Origin: Clostridia bacterium | Lineage (GTDB): Bacteria > Bacillota > Clostridia > Christensenellales > UBA1242 | Assembly (NCBI GenBank): GCA_900767715.1 | Contig: CAAGAD010000005.1 | Location: forward strand, 372,001-436,000 | DNA: 64,000 bases | Direction of reading: 5' to 3' | Shown here: positions 60,115 through 64,000 of the stretch, piece by piece | Layout of the letters: every line of letters starts with the position of its first letter | Position numbering within the stretch: the stretch's first letter is position 1 | Notes under the pieces: generated by a model | What the model saw: the letters and a program-made list of their open reading frames with translations, nothing else | Databases searched by the model: none | What the model was told of the DNA's origin: nothing | Made by a program: the position numbers and the translations under genes

Positions 60115-61313
60115 CAAAGTTTCAAAAAGTACTAAGTTGGATCTTAATTCCGCTTGCGTGTATTGCCTTTTTGGTTAGCGTGTATGTCATTTATTACATG
60201 GCCACGCATAAAAAGCCTGAAACGATAGGCACTAATTATTTAACGACCTTGTCTGCTAAAGACTCCGATTTAAATATTTGCACTGTGAATATTTATTCGA
60301 ATGAAAAATCTTCCGGGCAAAAATTGTATGAAATGCAATTTAACTCGTTTACAGATGTTGAAGGTAAGAATGTGAAAGGTTACGGCATTCAAGCTGTTGG
60401 TGATTATTCGATTTCTAACATAAAGGGTAAGAGATTTGACATACCGAATGATTATTCTAGGTATGGCCGTACTCATACGATATCTGATAATGTTTATACT
60501 TACCAGACTGACGATGATAACTTGTCAAGTTACTCTGCTCCACTACCTGCAGAGATGTATGTAAATATTGGTGAAGACTTTTACAAATTGAATTTTAACA
60601 CTTTCGATTTTAAAGTTGGCTCTACCAGTGTTGTTTATATTAATTTTCTTTTCGACAGCTTTAAGACTCGTCAAGCCAAGTATAACTTGTATGACGTCTT
60701 CGATTACATTTGCCGAGCCTCAATGTCTGCCAAAGAAGATTACGAAGAGTTTTCGATTGATTGTATGGACTTGTCTGAGTTCTTTACTCTGATGAAACTC
60801 GACAAAGACTCTAAGCAATACAAGGAACTGCCAACAACGTCGTCAGTGTATAATTACCTAAAAATTCGTGTTAACTACTCGAAAAACGGTGCATTGACCG
60901 CTTCAAACAGTTTGTTCAATCAAGTTGCTAATTCGTCATCATGGGCATATTTTGACGAGTTTCCTATTGAAGATTATTGGAATGGTAGTGTCGCAATGAC
61001 ACTTAATGAACGTAATATGACCTATATTTATAGCGAATATTACAAAAAATACTACGTTTCAATCGACAAGTCTTACGTTGATTATGTTAAGTATTTGTCC
61101 GGTGTTGAACTAAGTATTGAACTACAACTAGATAATTTGGCGTTTGACATTTGTGGCATAGACTTGTCTAATTTCGACGGACTTGTTGACAAAATGACCA
61201 TTACAACGGCAAAAAATCCTAGTCTTATAGTTCTTAATTCAAACGAAAATTCTCCAAAGATAGTCGCTTCTGGCGTAACTTTGGACTACATAGGTGGTGA
61301 AAATGGAAACTAA
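60111..61313 (+). CDS. Single-pass membrane protein with large extracytoplasmic domain
   Basis: 400 residues from the ATG with AGGAGG upstream. Membrane helix at about residues 10-31, then a 365-residue domain with a beta-rich look (VYTYQTDDDNLSSYSAPLPA). No known domain. Next gene overlaps (61303). Confidence 0.75.
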   Translation: MTKFQKVLSWILIPLACIAFLVSVYVIYYMATHKKPETIGTNYLTTLSAKDSDLNICTVNIYSNEKSSGQKLYEMQFNSFTDVEGKNVKGYGIQAVGDYSISNIKGKRFDIPNDYSRYGRTHTISDNVYTYQTDDDNLSSYSAPLPAEMYVNIGEDFYKLNFNTFDFKVGSTSVVYINFLFDSFKTRQAKYNLYDVFDYICRASMSAKEDYEEFSIDCMDLSEFFTLMKLDKDSKQYKELPTTSSVYNYLKIRVNYSKNGALTASNSLFNQVANSSSWAYFDEFPIEDYWNGSVAMTLNERNMTYIYSEYYKKYYVSIDKSYVDYVKYLSGVELSIELQLDNLAFDICGIDLSNFDGLVDKMTITTAKNPSLIVLNSNENSPKIVASGVTLDYIGGENGN

Positions 61314-62382
61314 AAAGTTTACTATACTCTCGCTGTGTTTAATACTCATAATTCTCATTGGCATTTGCTTTGGCCTAACGTTTTACAATAATTACATTAA
61401 GCCAGAAAGCTATGTTAATGGCGAGGTCAAACATGAGCCTTATGAGTCCACCAAATTGCTAGACTACATGACTAGCGAAGACATTGTCTTCTCTGCAGAG
61501 CTTAACAAAAGTGTCTTCTCTACAACCGACACTAAGTCTGTATGTGAGTATACATTTGAGCACATAAATTTTGACGGTGAAAAAAATACTTATGGATTGT
61601 ATGTGAACGATTATTTACTCAATAACGTTACTACCACTGCCGGCACTATTAGTGGTGATTATAGATATAAGTACTATGACCCTGAAAAGAAAGTAGTTTG
61701 TGATTCTACAGTTTCGATTTCATTTACGTTTTATACGCTCAAAACAGTTGCTCGTTTGGAATTGAATGCAGCTGAATTGCCTTATTTGATGAAATTTTTT
61801 CAAAATAACACATTCGTCGTTACCATTGCTAAAACGGATTACACGTTTATCAGTGATGATATAGTTGATGAACAATCTTCAACTGTTACATTAAACATTG
61901 GTGACGGAGTTCAATCATTTACCCAAGTTGTAGGTTCTCACTTATCGCTTGTTGGCTTGACCGAAAAGTATATTGGCGTTAAAGAGTGGATTGTTAAATC
62001 TGGTGACGCTGTTGTTATCGGTAATGAGTTAGTTTTCGGTGTAGCGAATAGTATTATTGAGGCAACTCTAGATTCGGTTGACTTTACAATTCAGTTTACT
62101 GGAACTTTTAACAGTGGGTGTATGAAAGGCTTTACAGTTACTGGCTATACACGTCAGAATGTATCGTCTAGTTATACTGGCAAAATAACTTCTAGTGGAA
62201 AGATTGAAATTTCGACTATAGGTCAGCCCTTGCCTTTCAAATACAATATTGACGTGGGTGACGGTGAGTACACTGTTAATACTAGAAATTTGGCAAATGG
62301 CAAGATAACCATTGAATTTAATAATGCTACTAAGCTTAATATTGAGATTATTTCTCGTTTAGATGAAGTTATTGGCGCGTAG
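61303..62382 (+). CDS. Single-pass membrane protein with beta-rich ectodomain
   Basis: 359 residues from the ATG with AGGTGGTG. Membrane helix at residues 7-26; ectodomain with strand-rich repeats such as GDGVQSFTQVVGSHLSLVGL and FTVTGYTRQNVSSSYTGK, immunoglobulin-like in appearance. Unknown function, possibly a surface or mating-contact protein. Confidence 0.75.
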   Translation: METKKFTILSLCLILIILIGICFGLTFYNNYIKPESYVNGEVKHEPYESTKLLDYMTSEDIVFSAELNKSVFSTTDTKSVCEYTFEHINFDGEKNTYGLYVNDYLLNNVTTTAGTISGDYRYKYYDPEKKVVCDSTVSISFTFYTLKTVARLELNAAELPYLMKFFQNNTFVVTIAKTDYTFISDDIVDEQSSTVTLNIGDGVQSFTQVVGSHLSLVGLTEKYIGVKEWIVKSGDAVVIGNELVFGVANSIIEATLDSVDFTIQFTGTFNSGCMKGFTVTGYTRQNVSSSYTGKITSSGKIEISTIGQPLPFKYNIDVGDGEYTVNTRNLANGKITIEFNNATKLNIEIISRLDEVIGA

Positions 62383-62399
62383 TAGTGTAAGGAGTAAAA

Positions 62400-63458
62400 A
62401 TGAGTAAAATAAGTCGATTTTTATGGCTATTTATGGCCATATTGTATGTTGCTTTGGGTGTGTATTTTGTGATTGATTATAGGGAAATAATTAAAAATAA
62501 GGTTGCCTATAAGTCACAAGCGTATATATCTTTGCAAGCAAATTATTCTATCTTGTCAGATCAGTATTCTCACTTGACAAATAGTTATGAGTCGCGTATC
62601 GAAACGCTCGAAAAAACTATTGAAACGTTGAAATCTAACGCAGAAATTGAGAAGAATGAGGCTATCAACGCTCTTATTTCTGATTATGAACAGCAAATCA
62701 CCGATATAAAGTCTGACTATGAGTACAAAATTCGCGATTTGAACAATTCTACGGTTGATATGGCTCGCAAGTTGATTGAGGGTGGAATTACTCAACTTAG
62801 CATTCCAGAGGGTGTTACTGAGATTAGAGATTACGCTTTTAAAGGTATGTCGAGTCTAACCTCTGTTGAACTGCCTAGCACTTTGGTCAAAATTGGTAAA
62901 GAAGCATTTTTTCAAACTAAAATTACATCAATCGATATTCCTCAATCAGTGTTGTATATTTTGGATGAATGCTTTGTTGGAACTAATCTAACATCAATTT
63001 ACGTTCCAAAAAACGTTCTCGTTTTTGGCGATATGTGCCTCAACAATTGTACAAGTTTGCAATCGATAACATTTGAGCCATCGAATGTTCCACTATATGG
63101 TCGTTTGAATGATGGCGCTCTCGCGTCATATCTTCGTGGGTTTGCTGGTAATTTTAAAAATTATTACGTCTGTGAACGTCCAGTAGTTAATAAAAACTAT
63201 GGTATGGGTTCTTATGGTTTTTGGAATGTTAATTCCGATTTGGGTCAAACCTCGATAGATTGCCGTCGTTATTACTATGATTTTGTCGAAGGCAACAATG
63301 CGTTCTCTGACTGCGTATTGCCTACAACTAACTCTGGTCGAACACTGATGTGGTTCGCCAGAATGGATGATTGCTTAAATAATGTCAATGCATATTTTGC
63401 GACTGACACATTGCCAAGTCTTGGCAGATATTATGCAAGATATATTGAATCTGCATAA
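62400..63458 (+). CDS. Membrane-anchored coiled-coil protein with BspA-type leucine-rich repeats
   Basis: 352 residues, AAGGAG upstream. Membrane helix at residues 8-26, coiled coil at about 45-115 (SRIETLEKTIETLKSNAEIE), then LRR_5 units (ITQLSIPEGVTEIRDYAFKG; LTSVELPSTLVKIGKEAFFQ) and a C-terminal unknown domain. BspA repeats occur in surface adhesins. Confidence 0.85.
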   Translation: MSKISRFLWLFMAILYVALGVYFVIDYREIIKNKVAYKSQAYISLQANYSILSDQYSHLTNSYESRIETLEKTIETLKSNAEIEKNEAINALISDYEQQITDIKSDYEYKIRDLNNSTVDMARKLIEGGITQLSIPEGVTEIRDYAFKGMSSLTSVELPSTLVKIGKEAFFQTKITSIDIPQSVLYILDECFVGTNLTSIYVPKNVLVFGDMCLNNCTSLQSITFEPSNVPLYGRLNDGALASYLRGFAGNFKNYYVCERPVVNKNYGMGSYGFWNVNSDLGQTSIDCRRYYYDFVEGNNAFSDCVLPTTNSGRTLMWFARMDDCLNNVNAYFATDTLPSLGRYYARYIESA

Positions 63459-63629
63459 TAAACCTAGCGTTGACCGGGACTAGTTTAATAATACTACCGG
63501 TCACCAGTTGCCAGCGGGTATCGCCCCTTCTCGTTGGCAATACCATAACTCCAATATTGTAGTGCGCAATGCAATTTTTGAGTTTAAACTATTAAAAATT
63601 TATGTTAAAAGTTAAAAGGAAAATTGATT
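63459..63629 (+). other. Intergenic stretch with two hairpins
   Basis: TGACCGG/CCGGTCA (63474-63530 region) and TTGCCA/TGGCAA enclosing GCGGG/CGCCC. No T-run; otherwise nothing. Confidence 0.5.
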
Positions 63630-64000
63630 ATGGAAGAATTAAATGTTGAAAAAAAGTTAAATGTAAGAGAAGATTTGAATGACATTGTTACTAGTATTGT
63701 GTTGAGAAAAATGGACACTAAGTATGGTGTTAAGACGTATTGTATTGCTAAGTTGTTTAACGGCATAACCGTTCAGTTTAATGATAAGTCAGGTTTATAC
63801 GATTATGTTGAAACACTCAAAGCTTGTGGTCTAGACGTTGAAAAGGAAGTTGTATCTCGTAAGCTTGTTGACGAGATTAAACTCGATGACGAGGGTATAC
63901 CTCAGTCTGTTTACGCTTGTGTTAAATATGTAATGAAAGATGGCACATTCTTTATCTTGTGTGCAGATAAATTTATCGACAGTAAGCGTATTAATCTTGT
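63630..64000 (+). CDS. Hypothetical protein (cut by window edge)
   Basis: AAAGGA precedes the ATG. At least 123 residues, starting MEELNVEKKLNVREDLNDIV, then KMDTKYGVKTYCIAKLFNGI. No membrane segment and no family recognised. Continues past the right edge. Confidence 0.65.
   Translation, partial: MEELNVEKKLNVREDLNDIVTSIVLRKMDTKYGVKTYCIAKLFNGITVQFNDKSGLYDYVETLKACGLDVEKEVVSRKLVDEIKLDDEGIPQSVYACVKYVMKDGTFFILCADKFIDSKRINL

Larger units (their letters stand above)
56060..64000. mobile_element. Integrative element inserted at tRNA-Gln(CTG), right end outside the window
   Basis: The left end is inferred to be in the T-arm/acceptor part of tRNA-Gln. Cargo in order: tyrosine recombinase, XRE repressor, operator region, small genes with strong ribosome sites, a degenerate Rep-like protein, and a cluster of membrane-anchored proteins. 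Composition is AT-richer than the chromosome. No capsid, terminase or conjugation ATPase is seen in this part, so phage or conjugative nature is undecided. Confidence 0.8.

Overview
The window looks like a chromosomal contig from a low-to-mid GC Bacillota (Firmicutes) genome, most likely an uncultured gut-type member of class Clostridia. The evidence is the rpmF-plsX-rnc and smc neighbourhood, an RNase J, a DUF4364 regulator, a YlbJ-type sporulation membrane protein, QueH, pta-ackA, and consensus TTGACA/TATAAT promoters with AGGAGG-type ribosome binding sites. The taxon is inference; no rRNA gene is present.

Layout. 1-22.6 kb is a housekeeping block mostly on the minus strand: rpmF, plsX, rnc; rpoZ, priA, def, fmt, rlmN, rpe and a fused mtaB-HIT gene; a large GLUG-repeat surface protein; pcrA, ligA and smc (truncated by the window edge). 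rpsU and a few hypotheticals run the other way. 22.7-33 kb holds an orphan gene, a tandem family of three paralogs, rnpB, a lipid kinase, a TrhP/TrmR-like tRNA U34 modification pair, RNase J, and a compact three-gene RelA/SpoT-synthetase + small protein + HD-hydrolase operon that resembles an alarmone toxin-antitoxin unit. 33-44.3 kb has murG, queH, a four-tRNA operon, an M64-type secreted metalloprotease, a second U32 protein, and further tRNAs (Lys, Gln, Gly, Arg, His) flanked by unusual hairpin-rich repeats. 44.5-56 kb carries gap, rarA, ackA, pta, a patatin, a YlbJ-like protein and several unknown genes. From a tRNA-Gln at 56.0 kb to the right edge there is an integrative element: tyrosine recombinase, XRE repressor with an operator-rich divergent region, very small ORFs, a degenerate Rep-like protein and a run of membrane-anchored proteins with large extracytoplasmic domains.

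Three themes stand out. (1) Several genes have a near-perfect promoter whose -10 box ends 5-8 nt before the start codon, with no Shine-Dalgarno, so their mRNAs should be leaderless. (2) Short multi-hairpin elements sit next to tRNA genes and carry copies of tRNA ends; they include a two-unit tandem array of 133-bp period whose hairpin stems differ in sequence but keep pairing, and a separate cloverleaf at 44.7 kb. (3) The RelA/HD operon and the integrative element contain the best candidates for undescribed systems. No CRISPR array or complete insertion sequence was seen.
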